Assembly: GCA_030248215.1 (NCBI GenBank) | Contig: JASANG010001001.1 | Coordinates: forward strand, 62,001 to 126,000 | DNA: 64,000 nt | Direction: 5' to 3' | Origin: Enoplolaimus lenunculus | Taxonomy: Eukaryota; Nematoda; Enoplea; Enoplida; Thoracostomopsidae | In this document: positions 1 to 12,300 of the stretch, in pieces | Numbering within the stretch: the stretch's first letter is position 1 | Layout of the letters: every line of letters starts with the position of its first letter | The notes under the pieces: generated by a model | Databases searched by the model: none | Told to the model about the DNA's origin: nothing | What the model saw: only the letters and a program-made list of their open reading frames with translations | Position numbers and translations under genes: made by a program

Positions 1-77
1 TCTGAGTTAAAATCAACTCACTGGGATTTACAGGCCACCCTAAAATATATTGTTACTGAATTTTCAAACGCTTTCAG

Positions 78-227
78 CTACAAATGAAAGTCGAACAAGA
101 AAACAGACGCTTCCAAAAAGAAATGGCAGATCTCGAAGAAGAAGAACAAAAATTGGAATTTGATATTTCTGAATTTAATCGGCTCAAAAATTTGTATTAT
201 CAGCAAAGTACGAAACGTAAAAAGTAA
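78..227 (+). CDS. Probable septin, last coding exon (partial gene, 5' part outside window)
   Basis: An acceptor (ctttcag) precedes a 49-residue open frame ending in TAA. It is a charged coiled coil: it begins LQMKVEQENRRFQ, contains DLEEEEQKLEF and EFNRLKNLYY, and ends STKRKK. Animal septins of the SEPT6/8/11 group end in this way, with a Glu/Lys-rich coiled coil and an 'E-x-x-x-F-x-x-x-K' pattern near the C terminus. Septins are GTP-binding filament proteins of the cell cortex and cytokinesis. The GTPase domain is not in the window, so the family call rests only on the coiled coil. Another coiled-coil protein is possible, and the entry phase (0) is assumed. Confidence 0.45.
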   Translation, partial: LQMKVEQENRRFQKEMADLEEEEQKLEFDISEFNRLKNLYYQQSTKRKK

Positions 228-1094
228 CTTTACCGTCGTTTAACTGATTTCGATATCAAACGATTTTGATATAAAACCGGAATAGAAGTGCAGTAATTTT
301 AGCCTGACATCCTCGAAACCGGGAAATTGGCCATAAACGGAACGGGAGGAGTTTGAATGAAAGAACATCAAAGTTTATGCCGTAAAAACACATGCAGGAA
401 TTTTTTGCCGTAGAAATTTTTTTGGATGAGGAAAGCACAAAGATTTGCATAGGTGGGATGGCAACCACTTATCTTCCGGTAGCACTGTGTGTAGACAGCT
501 AATTGTCTCAGTTGAATTGCAAGGTTTCAGTTTAGGCGCTGTCCAAGACTTGCATAAATACCAAATACCTATAAACGGATAAATTATAAGTTTCGTAAAA
601 ATGCATTAGCAATTTTTAAGTATTTTTTTACTTTTAAACTTGCGCGTCATTAATATAGTCATACTGCGCGAATTTAAGAGTGAACGCTTCTGCCATTAAA
701 TAGTAACTAATTAATAAGGAAAATTTGGTTTTGATTAATAAATAAAAATGAAAAATGTAAGGTATATTTTGTTGCAGGCGCAGGTTGCTGCTATTTTACA
801 TGAGCTTTAATGACTTCCGTAGCAGAAAAAAATATATGTAACTTCAAGGTACATAATACACAGGTCACAGTGCGTTTTATGAACGCGTGCAGGGTCTCTA
901 TGTAAACAGGCTTCCTTCGAGCTTCGGTTTATGAATCGATAGTTCATCAGGCTTTTACACGAACCTGTTGGCTCGTCAGATGGTTTAATTATTGTGATTT
1001 GTTTAATGCTGTATAGCGTTTTTATACAGTATTTTTTATAAGTGGTTAAGCTCCTGAATTGTGTCAAAATTAAAGCGCTATACTTTAACTTCTG

Positions 1095-1633
1095 TAGTAA
1101 CCCGAATAGAGGGAGGTAATAAAAGGGGGACACCATTTTGAGTCCCAATCAATAAGGACTCCGTATCCCTAATAAGAGTCCATAAGCGGATAGAGTCACT
1201 GAACCCTACACTGCAAAAAATGGTGAGTCAAACTGACTCTCTCCGGAATAGGCTTTTCTTGACTACACAAACTGAGTCTAAATTCGACGCCGCCAGAGTC
1301 GAAGTGTAATTAGAGTCCATAAATGTCAATCATACCGAATTGTAGCGCATAAATGCCTCCTGGATCAAATATTAAGTTGAGTTCGAAACTTTAAAGCATA
1401 CTTAAAATTTGAAAGTACATTCCTATTAAGTATAACCTTGCATTATCGCTCTAGCTTTTGATACAAGCAAATAAACGTTTAATTCAACGGATAATTGCAG
1501 TACCGGATACATATCGGTAACGAACAATCGAGGGGCCCGGGTTAAATTAAATAACAGTCCTTAACCGAATTACAGGGGGTTACCTTCTGGATACACCAAA
1601 TGAATATCAGCCCCCCTCTTATTCGGGTCACTA
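1095..1633 (+). mobile_element. MITE family A, copy 1 (full length, with nested family C)
   Basis: Terminal inverted repeats are TAGTAACCCGAATAgAGGG at the left and the complement of TAGTGACCCGAATAAGAGGG at the right. The body has no coding capacity. Other copies in this window are at 2820-3062 (left half), 20258-20796 and 21978-22653. Shared internal landmarks include 'gttgagttcgaaacttt', 'aaccttgca(t/g)tatcgct' and 'tatcag(c/t)c(c/t)cccctctt'. It is a non-autonomous DNA transposon; the superfamily cannot be decided because the target duplication is unclear. Confidence 0.85.
1207..1308 (+). mobile_element. Family C palindromic MITE, internally deleted copy nested in A
   Basis: It begins TACACTGCAAAAAAtGG and ends GAAGTGTA, and carries the 'GACTCTCTCCGgAAtAGgCTTTTC' type arm that is found complete at 19738-19957. 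It sits inside MITE A copy 1 and is absent from the other A copies, so it inserted later. Confidence 0.7.
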
Positions 1634-2819
1634 CACTACGCTGTTATCGTTTGAAATAAAGAAGCATCCTTCAAAACGCTTGTTGTGAAGTGTAGAAGTT
1701 TTGAAATTAAATGCGGGAGCAATAATTTGATTGCTTTTCGCGGTTTGACAAAACGCTAATTCAGCCAGCATAAACACTTTTTTCAGCACACGAAAAAGGT
1801 CTTGCATTTAGCACGAACGGGTGGTCAGTATCCACTTATTAAGAAACTCTTGAGCCACGAGGTCAATGTAAATAACAGAATTCTAGTTCTATTGTGAATA
1901 GTCCGAAAATTCGCTTAGAGCTTCTCAACTCAACTTAATCAAACATATATGCTGCTAACAACATAGAAAGTATATAACTCAAGTCCGACTTCGCAAGAGT
2001 GTTTGGTATTAGTTTGAGCCGCATGATCGTTTTCAGTTTGGATAAAATCTTGACGACACGGTTCAAGCATTTACCCCAACCGGGGCGTTATATGCTTATG
2101 TTTATGAGACTTTTGGGTGTTCGCCTGTGTGCTCGAACATCATTAAAAATTGAAATCTTATGTGTCAGTACATCATGTTAAAGCAAAAAAGCCTGAAACA
2201 AAATGCAGTAGCTGGGAAACGCATGATATATTGTTACGTATGCAGACACAAATTCAAATTTTTGACAATACACGCTCAGACAATTTTATAAAAATAAGTT
2301 AGGATAATATGCCAATTTTTCTTAAATTTTCGAATGAGAAAAATTTTCAATACCCAAAGTAACTGATAATTGCAGTAAAAAATACCGTATTTGTTATCGG
2401 AACCGGATAGAGGAAAATATTGGATTTCCCTACCGGATCCGGGATTCTAGTTGCGCCCTGATATATATTGCCAGATTGAGTCTTGCTATTTAGAGGCAAT
2501 TTTTATGGCAACGCGGGAGGTTGCTTAAATTTTGCGCACGGTGACAATTTTACTCGGTTTTGCGCATAAAAGGTCTAAAAGCATGTTGCGAGCTGTCAAG
2601 CTTTGGTTTTTGTATGGTTCAACGCAAGCTTTGTTTTACACATGTGATGGCATTCTCAGACTTTTATGTGCGACACTTTCATAGCCGGTGGCGTTCCGAC
2701 AAATTTGGATTGGGGGCCGCATATTACCAGGTCCGTGCCTTGAGTTTCCACCACATGTAAACTTTTAGATTCCTTTATCAGCGACGGATTGAATCTGTTG
2801 GTGAGATATATCTACGCTG

Positions 2820-3062
2820 TAGTGAGCCCAATAGGGGGTGCCCATTTTGAGCCCAATCAATAGATGTCTGCATCCCTAATAAGATCCGTAAGCGGATAGA
2901 GTTCCTAAACTCTATAGAGTCAATGAAAGTAAATTTCCTTAATTGTAGTGCATAAAGGACAACAGGATTAAATAAAGTTTGAGTTCGAAACTTTAAAACA
3001 TACTTATAATTAAGTTTTGAAAGTAAAATCCAACTAAACTACTATCTCTGATGCTACCAAAA
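2820..3062 (+). mobile_element. MITE family A, copy 2 (left half only)
   Basis: It starts TAGTGAGCCCaATAgGGGG, then follows the family A body ('ttttgagcccaatcaatag', 'taagcggatagagt', 'gagttcgaaactttaaa') before similarity is lost. The right inverted repeat is missing. Confidence 0.75.
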
Positions 3063-3306
3063 ATATTATACATTGCAGAATAAATTTAATTAAAATCAAA
3101 GTTTACTATTTAAAGTTCCTAACTAAAACTCTGCTATGACGTGGCGGCATCACCTCTCTATCAGGCAGTTTATTTCAGTTACTTGCCGCTGATGACATAG
3201 ACTGACATCTCACTACTGATGTGCTCATTGCCACTGGAGAGCAGTTTATTCGTCGCTGTTAAATGCTAAGTTGTTGTACACAGCTTGACAATTCAATGTT
3301 GATAAA

Positions 3307-3317
3307 TTTTCTTCAGC
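3307..3317 (+). promoter_or_regulatory. Splice acceptor 1 nt before the AMPD start codon (candidate spliced-leader site)
   Basis: TTTTCTTCAG lies immediately before C-ATG. Either a 5' UTR exon is cis-spliced here or a spliced leader is added in trans. The 1-nt leader is typical of trans-spliced mRNAs. A similar acceptor lies 10 nt before the ATG proposed for the DYRK gene (52701-52710). Confidence 0.45.
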
Positions 3318-6300
3318 ATGGATAATAATTCTGCTCCTTCTCTAAAAATTCGAAGGGTAGCATCCGATAGCGAAAAATCTAATAACCGGTCACTATTACA
3401 AAGACCTGTGGATATATGTTTTTTCTCAGATCAAGGTAAGTGCAGATATTGAAAATGCCCCCAACAGGCGTTTATAGAAACAAATATTGGTTGGTCAGAA
3501 ACATGACTTCAGTCCAATTCTATCAATATTATACTGAAGTGTTGTGAATACAAAAACTGCCTTAAAGTTTAAAGGCTCCTACTTTCTTAAATTTTCAAGA
3601 CATATGTCTTGTATTTCAAACATTAATACCCTTCAACAGCCCAGAAATTCGCTTCTTAAACGGTTAAATAAAACATTAATGTCTTTTTATATTCAAGAAA
3701 TTGCTGTTGTCAGTTTATAAGATATAGATTTCTTTCATTTAACAAATAGTTGCCTTTTATTCAAGAATTAATTTTCTGATGCATGTAAAAAAAGTTGATC
3801 CGTTTATATTCTTAAAATGGTATATAAATAAGTGAATTTCAAAGACATTTGGGGTTGAACTCATGCTCATCCCAACTCATGTTTAAGACTTGGACGAGTC
3901 AGTGGTCTCATATCGCTGCAACCCAGCCATTTCATGCAGTACTCATAATGTGGTTGCTAGTGAAAGGATGAAAATTTTGGAAATACTTTTATTAAAACGT
4001 TAGATAATTTTGTTGGTATAGTGAGCAGTGGCGATGCAGAAATTTGCAATAATGAAAGAGGCGTCTCGAGCTGCATTCGTTGAAAAACGTCCGAGAACGA
4101 AGCGAGTAAAAAGCAGAATGCTATTTTACTTCTGAATTTTAATACAAAATCTTGGTTTCGATTTCTGTCGGGCGGCCTAGTCCCGGGTGACTCTTTCGAT
4201 CCGACAGTGGTCTGTACAGACGAATAAGGTCTTGTGTGATGCTTTCAGTTGGTCTGATAGCTCAAGTGGCGCATACACAGTCGAATTGTGAAAATAAGCT
4301 TAGCTGAGGCAATAATTTTAAAACATGACACTCAATTTTTATTTTCGAATGATTACCTTGCGCTGTTGGTGCTTGTGGCGGAGATAACAGGGTCGCTTTC
4401 GGTGTTCTTAAATTTTTCGATTTGAAACACTAGCAGTGGTTCCTTTCGTATTTTAAATGCTTCACCCTCTTAAAACTAAAATCGATTCATTTGCGAAAGA
4501 TTGATTCATTTTCAGAATGGAGCGCCTCTAAAGCAAAATACCAAGACCGCTGCTCTATTGTAGACTATCGTATAAAATAAAACAGGTTATTTTGTTTAGT
4601 ATTGTTATATCGTTATAGGCAATTCCAGCACCAGCGTCATGCATACAGCGTCTAAGCACACATTAAGTGCAGATACGTTATGGGGAAAACAGATTAATGA
4701 TAGCTTGGATTATAATATTGGTGGTACATCTGCGGAAGCACTATGCGCGATGAAATCGCATTTGTCTGAGCCATATGAAATCAGTGACATACCTTTGGAA
4801 CAACAGGAACGGTGCAAGGAAGTTCAGCAACGGTGTAGACTTTCTTGGTAAATTTGAATTGATTGCGTCTGGTATATATGCTATGCGTTAGGAATGCGTT
4901 TACTGAAAATTAGGTATCTGATAATGGTTATTTTATCGTAATTTGTTATGTACACGCGAAGTCTTCGAAAAATATTGTTTCGCTTTGCAACAAACAACAT
5001 TCGAGTACTCGCGAAATGTCTAGTTCTGATTCCTCTAAAAATTGCGGTATAATCCAGTTCCATACTGCATCCTGCAATATCCGGGATAAATGTTAACCTT
5101 CGCAAATGAACCCTCAAAAAAGAAACGCTAGGAACGAGGCAAGGAATCAAAAAGGCATAGTGGTATTGTCCTAAATATGTTATTCAAAACATTGCTATAA
5201 AAGCCGTTAAGTGCAATCAATCAAGTCACAATGTGGGGAAACACGTGGTGATTGATGAACGCGACAAAACTAAAAGTTCCGCAGCTGATGTCAAAATTTT
5301 AAGCAGTTACATGTCTGTGCAATTGTTCTTGTATCACATTATCGAAAGAATCTATTTTTTAGCCCAAGACGCAAAAATTGCGAGCTTGCACGTCGACAAT
5401 TTCACCAACGCGCTACAAGGTCTTGTAGTGATAAAGCAGTAGTTGTGCAAACGTCATGTTGGACAAATAACTCGAGCCATGGGCTTGAGAACAACGATTC
5501 TCGAGGAGATATACGAAGGTCCAGTGAACTCAGCTCTCTTGAAGAACCGTGCGAATGCTCAGAAGATATTGATTCGGTTATTCCGATAGCAACGCAGGAC
5601 AATGATACTGAAGCAGCTGGTGTCCCGCCGCAGCTTGAAATTCATCCGGATGCAGTCGATGTTGACTATCAACGGGTTGCGATATCTGGTGAAGTCATGT
5701 CTGGGGTGAGTAATAGTGTAGGTGTATGTGTATATATGCAGTAAAAACATACATTAACTAGTTTTCAATAATCGGAAATTACGGGTACAGCCAGGATTTT
5801 GGAAGGTGCGGTGTGTTCTGTAAAAATTTAAATGGGGTTTCTAGTGCTGCAAACTGCAACCTTGTTTAAAACGCCTATTAAAAAATCGCAGGATGGTTAA
5901 GCCCTGAATTGCCACTGACTACGGCCTTGTCGGACATCTGGCAATCTGAAACCAGATTACAGTACGTACGTATGTATATTTTAAAATAGAGGTTTGTAGT
6001 GAATTCAGCGATACAGCGTAATATCTATTACATTGAACAAAACATTTATGATTTTCCTTTTTATTGATATGAAATTGGAATGTTTGAAAAATCTCGCGAG
6101 ATTTATCAGTTTGGTTTGATAGGTACTTCTGCCAACCGATTACCAGACATAATCAGCGCTCGAATAATATGTAAACACTAAACATGATGAGGTTAAATTC
6201 GAAATAGGGAAGACGGCTGGTTTGGTGAAAAAGGTTCTATTGTTTTAAACGTTTATTCCCAGCTTGTCGTTGTTGTAAATACATTTACATCGAAAATGTA

Positions 6301-9300
6301 TTTTTACTGTTACTGGCTGTAGCCTTTTTGCAGACATTGCATTAACGGTTGTATCTTAATCAAGGTTCGACAGGAAGTAGTTTAGGAGGTTCTTGGCCAA
6401 TTTCATGATTACCAACCGGAATTGGAACGTTTAGTTTGGCGCATTTTGCGTCCTCTTTCAGTAAAATTGCTATAGTTTATCTTTTACTTCTGTTATTACG
6501 GGAGTTGGGCAGATTGCGTTTATGTTAATTTTTATGTGATGTCAATAAAATTTCGCTGATGATAACTTTTTTATCTCATAAATGTGGTTTCCCTCATTAA
6601 AGGAAGCATCAATAGAACTTCTTAAAAGTTCCGATTCCTATTGCGGCTCCAGTTTAACAGGTTTCGGTTCCTAATGTCGGTTTGCAAGTAGGTTCCGTCC
6701 AACGCTGATAGTTATAGAAATGTATCGTATATATATTTTGAAAAACATAAACTAAAGGGCTTGTTTGATTTTTAAGATCGCATACGAGGATGTCAAGTAT
6801 GCATCGAAATTATTGCGTGAAGCGTTACAAATTCGCTTGAAATACATGTCACGAGCTGGTCAGTACTTTCCAAAAACAACAGCCTTGTTTTTGAGCGGCG
6901 AGTATCCAGATAATTTGCCACCACCTCGTCCAAAATTTAGTGCTGTTGAAGGTTAGTAGTTGTTCGACGACGCTTCGCGCTTTTATGCGTTAGTAGACGT
7001 TTTGGTATCAGACTCTCAAGCCATGTCGGTTTGTGCACGAAATGTTATGCTGGTTTGCCAGTCGAATTTAGAGGCTTTTATCAAGATTGGGTTAACAACC
7101 GGGAACTGAATCCGAACTTTAGTATAAGCCTTCCTACTCGGTGTCAACAACCAGCGGAACTTTGTATTTTTCAGGGAATCTAGAAATATGGAGTATTACT
7201 TCATGGTGCACACCTTTTCATTGTTTATACACCATCAAGCTTTAGGGCATATGTATAATTACTAGGTTTAGTAAGTTTTGTTGAGCTTTAATGTATTTGA
7301 ATTACGTTCTGTAAAATTTTCGAATAGGGTTTCTTTTGTTGCATACTGAAGCAAAGTCTGATACCCTGTAAAAAGCCGCCAATAGGGGTTTGACAGTTGA
7401 ATACTCTCCCCGACTGCGCGCTTAAGCATTATCCATAATTTAGGCAATTCTTGAACTTTTTAGACTTCACCGATGATGAGTATAGTTTTTACAAACCACG
7501 AGCGACTGGCGACCCGTTTGAAGCTCATGTTTTGCCTAGTGCCGGGTATACAATTGAGCTCAATTCAGGCGTTTTCAGTGTTCGTGATCCGAACACCAAA
7601 TCATCGATTTTTTCACAACCGGACAGAACTGAATTCTTAGCTGATATGACGTTTCTGAACAATTTGATATCTAATGGACCTTTGTAAGTGGTGCGAGATT
7701 AATGGGCTTTTCCATGTTAACTAAAAGGGCTGAGGCTTAGCGTAAGCATAAATATGACCTTAAGCCTATTGTCGTTGAGTGGGCAGGCTCCTATAGGTAA
7801 CATGGGCCGATTAGTGCATTTTTGCCGACGTTACACAATGACTCTCATTCGCTTCAAACAAAGTTTGCCTGTTTCGTTTCGAGGCGACCATTGTTGCATC
7901 ACGTTTCTTCTCTATTAGACGATTTATTTCCGACCGGGCATGACAAATTAAGGCGGAGTACTCATTAATTTTTGTCATAATAACCAAGACTTTTAATGAG
8001 TTGACGATACTGATGTTATCGTACAAACAATCTACGGCATCCGCATTATTGATTGAGATATTTTGAGCGCTTAAGGGTCAATAAGGTGTGATTTAGAAAG
8101 TACTTGAATACTATGTTATTTGAAACACAGATTACTAGGATCCAACGGTCTGTCACTGTCGCTGTAATGTGAATGTGTTGATAACAGGTGAGGTGACGGT
8201 ATTAATGTACTGCTATGAAAATAATGTTTACTTGAATCCTCAAATTTAATTCAAATATAAAAGTTATTACTAGATGACCATTCGTTAAAAATTACCTTAA
8301 ATTTGTTTCAGAAAGTCATATTCCTTTCGCCGTTTGAGCTATCTTTATTCTAAATTTCAACTTCACGTTCTACTCAACGAGCTTCGCGAACTTGCGGAAC
8401 AGAAATGTGTTCCACATCGTGATTTCTATAACATTCGAAAGGTAGATTAATTTTTTAACGTTGTGGTGTTCGGAAATTTTTGAACAGTATGACGAACGAG
8501 CGAATAGCCGCATTACTCTTGCTTGCCGCTATAGCTGTCGTAATTCAATCCGCTTTTGGAAATGATAGTGATGCCCAGGACCGCGGCTTCGGTATTCAAC
8601 CCCCGCTTGTGAGATAGCCCCCTTTGTAAGGTATCAACAACTGGCACAGCAAGTTATTCAAAAACACGAGGACATAAGTTTATAGTAATTAGTATAGGTA
8701 TAGTGGCAGAAGAAAATTCGGCAGCGAAGCTAGCGAGATCCCACGTTAGTGTGAATAATGCAATGCTTAACTCGAATTTTGAGTCTCGACCTGGGCTGGT
8801 CTCTGGATTTCGCTGGTCTCGGTCTCGCTTTTCTGCAGTCTCGATGGTTTTCAAACCGAAATCAAAAAGGTTAAAAAGTGATAAAGAATTGCTATTACAG
8901 TTGAGCTAGTTTGAGGTTGATGAAAGGATGCAGCAATGTTTTGCCCGTATTTTGCACTAAATGTATATGTGTTAACCACTAAAAATTGTGTACTTGTTTA
9001 CTTCCCTCAACACTATAACTCTTTTAATAGCAGTCTATTACATTGTCACATGGATGGTTTAGGTTTAGGTTTACGCATCGACGTAGGCTGGGCTTATGGA
9101 AGTAAAGAAATAAGTAAATTTCCAGAGCACAAGAAAGTGAATGAGCTTTTTAGAGTTGATCAACAAGTAAAGTTTTCATCATTGGCAGTGGCGCTCGCAT
9201 ATAATTTTCTTTGGTTCAGTTTCTTATGTGTGTAACGTCTGTTATAATTGGACTTGGAGATACTTTTGTTAAGGTTTTCAAACGTTGCGTTTTTGCCACA

Positions 9301-12300
9301 ATTTCTAAGTGATAAATAAACTAAAAAAATAAAGATATGAATTAAAACGGCCATTCTGGGAAGATGAAAAATATTCAAAACCGTTGTTAGAAAATTATTT
9401 ATATTTTCGGTGACGGTTAAAAACTGACCGATGGGGGTGACGGGGCGGTAGCCGAGACACTCTTAACGCCGAATTATGACACTATACCAGGGTGCAACCG
9501 GAATTCCGGTTCCGGCATTTTTTCACCTTCCGGTTCCGGTAATTTTTTTACCGGATTTAAAAATTCCGGTGTTATAATTTGGCCGTTTTCTTAACTTTGC
9601 TAATTTTTAAGAATCTCTTTTGAAAGCCACTTGTACTCCGAATATAAGCCATTGATGGCGGATTTCACTTCAGTCGATGATGAAAATGTAAAATACAACA
9701 AAATAAATACCTATGCTCGACTAAGATTTCACAAATAATAGAGCAAAAATAAGATTAAAATGAAATTTTTGTTGAAATGCATTTTTCACTTTCCGGTTCC
9801 GGTAAAATTTTCAAATTCCGGTTCCGGTAAATTGTATTTCCGGTTGCACCCTGCACTATACCTGTTGACTATTTTAATGACTTCCGGTTATCATTACAGT
9901 ATATCTCCGGACGACATCGCAAACCAATTTCTGACTTTAAGTAAAATGCCTTTCTATCTTTCTTGTATTTTAGGTTGATACTCACGTTCATGCTGCCTCG
10001 TGTATGAATCAGAAACATTTGTTGCGGTTTATTAAGAAACAAATGAAGCGATATCCAGAAATGCCTGTGTGCCACCGTAATGGACGGGTCATGACGCTGA
10101 AAGGGGTATTAATATTAATAGTAATTGTTCTTTGCGGACTGTGAATAATTGGGAATGTGTCTGTTGGTTGTATGGTTATAGTTTCGTATCTTAGAATGCC
10201 ACGAAACCCACGGTCATTGTCGTTCTGTTTTAGGTATTTGAACAGCTAAATGTAACGGCGTACGAGTTATCGGTGGATATGTTAGATGTTCATGCGGTAA
10301 GTGATCAAAATTTTTAATAAATTTAAAGAAATAATAATTATTTTTTAATTTAGCATTTTTGGTACAAACACTAGCTACACTCTAGGCTTTGCAAACGCAC
10401 GAGATAGGGTTAATCATAAGCATGCCTAATACAGTCAGTGCATCAAGATCTTGCAGTTAGGTTTTGACCCTTTGTTAGCTAGGCGATATCAATATTTGAA
10501 GAGTATTTATATATAGTGAAGTAGCGAAAATTTTTAGGATCGCAATACATTCCATCGTTTTGATAAATTTAATACCAAGTATAATCCGATTGGCGAAAGT
10601 CTTCTGCGTGAAATATTTATCAAAACCGACAACTATATTAACGGGTACTTTTTTGCGGAATTGATCAAGGTAAGTCATGAATATTAAAGGGTAACTGTTT
10701 GTGTACATTGCAGTATCATACAGCACTATACGAGTCATAGTTTTGCAGATGCAAGAGTATAATATTATGTTTTACCTGCTGTGTTTTATTTCCAATGTAT
10801 AAAATCGCAGAATACATCGTTCTGTAAGTTTAGTTGATAGAAACCATGCGTGGGTGATTGAACCAGTGTAGATTTTTGTTTTGATCGCTATTAGGGCTAG
10901 AATTTTATTATGTAGTTGCGGATATTTTTTGCTCATTTTTAATTTTTACACCGTTTTTATATAAGACTACGTTGAATTTGCGGTTTTATAGGAAGTTATT
11001 TTTGATCTGGAGGAATCGAAATATCAGCATAGTGAGCCACGGCTATCGATATATGGATGCAGTCGTGACGAATGGGATAAGTTAGCAAAATGGGCTATTG
11101 AAAATAACGTCCAGTCTGAAAGTATACGATGGGTCATTCAGATTCCAAGAATTTAGTAAGTGCATGTTATTTTGAAAAATATTCTCATGTGTGTGTAGCG
11201 CGTATTGCAGCTTCTAATAGGTTCTCAAACATTCCTAGTGCACTGCTGTGAAATTGAAATTCTCCGCGTTGCAGCAGCGGAACTTAAGCATAAAGTGTGC
11301 CAATTTTTGAAATTTTCCATTTAGTATATGCTAATTGCTAATGGTTGACAACTTATTTATCAGTAATTTGTAATAGGTACTACACGGATTTGAGAACCGG
11401 CGCCTAGCAGTTCATTGTAAAAGTTGTGAGAGCTTAATTTCTTACTAAAATGTCAGAATAAAGATCATTGGGTCGGTTTTCAAATTAACGTTTCAAGCGC
11501 TTTTCTGTCGTTAGAAGAGTAGTATTAACGGTTTGTTGATGACAACTGTAATATAACATAGAATTTACATATGCAAGTAGCTGTAAATTGTAATTTCAGT
11601 GATATTTACAAATCGAATGCTTTGATTAATAACTTTCAAGAAATGCTCGAAAATATATTCTTGCCGCTGTTCGAAGTAACAAATGATCCTTCTAGTCATC
11701 CGATGCTGCACAAGTTTTTGCAACATGTAAGTTGTAGAAACGTGGGTAAGTAGCACTTCAGCCGCTTAGGCTATGGTACGTCGTTAAGAGATTAAAAATG
11801 TTTATTTTAAAGGGAAAATTGGAAAGTGAACATATGTAGTGTTTTTAGGATTCTAGAATATAAAGTTTAAGCGTTGAATTGAGGTATTGTGAAAAGTAAT
11901 CAAACCTTTGTGTCTACAACAACGAAAAAATCATTTGGTTTATTATTAGTCTTAGTGGGACTACACGTATTGAACGAAGCTCGGACCACTTACTGACAGC
12001 ATGGACAGTTGCAATAATTGAAATAGTTATTATGCTAAATAACAAGTCATACTACAAATTTGTAAGTATAGAAAGTTTTGAGTAACATTAAGTGTTTCTT
12101 AATCAAAACGTTAAGGAACGTAGTGTTATATGCCGACAAAATCAATGCGTATAAGAATATTGCACTCATATGCTATAATTGTCGTAGGCAATATTCTTAT
12201 TCGCGTGTAGCTAACTAATTTTTAAGGGTACAGAGCACAAACGCTTACAATATTGATGTCCCGAACTTAGCTGCCATCGTTAGCATAGCTAATATACTAA

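Larger units (their letters stand above)
228..3317 (+). other. Intergenic: septin 3' end to AMP deaminase start
   Basis: No convincing exon was found. It should contain the septin 3' UTR and the AMPD promoter. It holds two copies of MITE family A (1095-1633 and a half copy at 2820-3062), a short deleted copy of palindromic family C, and a diverged patch with GGAACCGG/GGATCCGG motifs ending in 'gttgcgccctg' (about 2340-2460) that resembles the hAT-like families elsewhere. Open frames at 807-1148, 1999-2181 and 2560-2760 show no recognisable protein. Confidence 0.6.
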
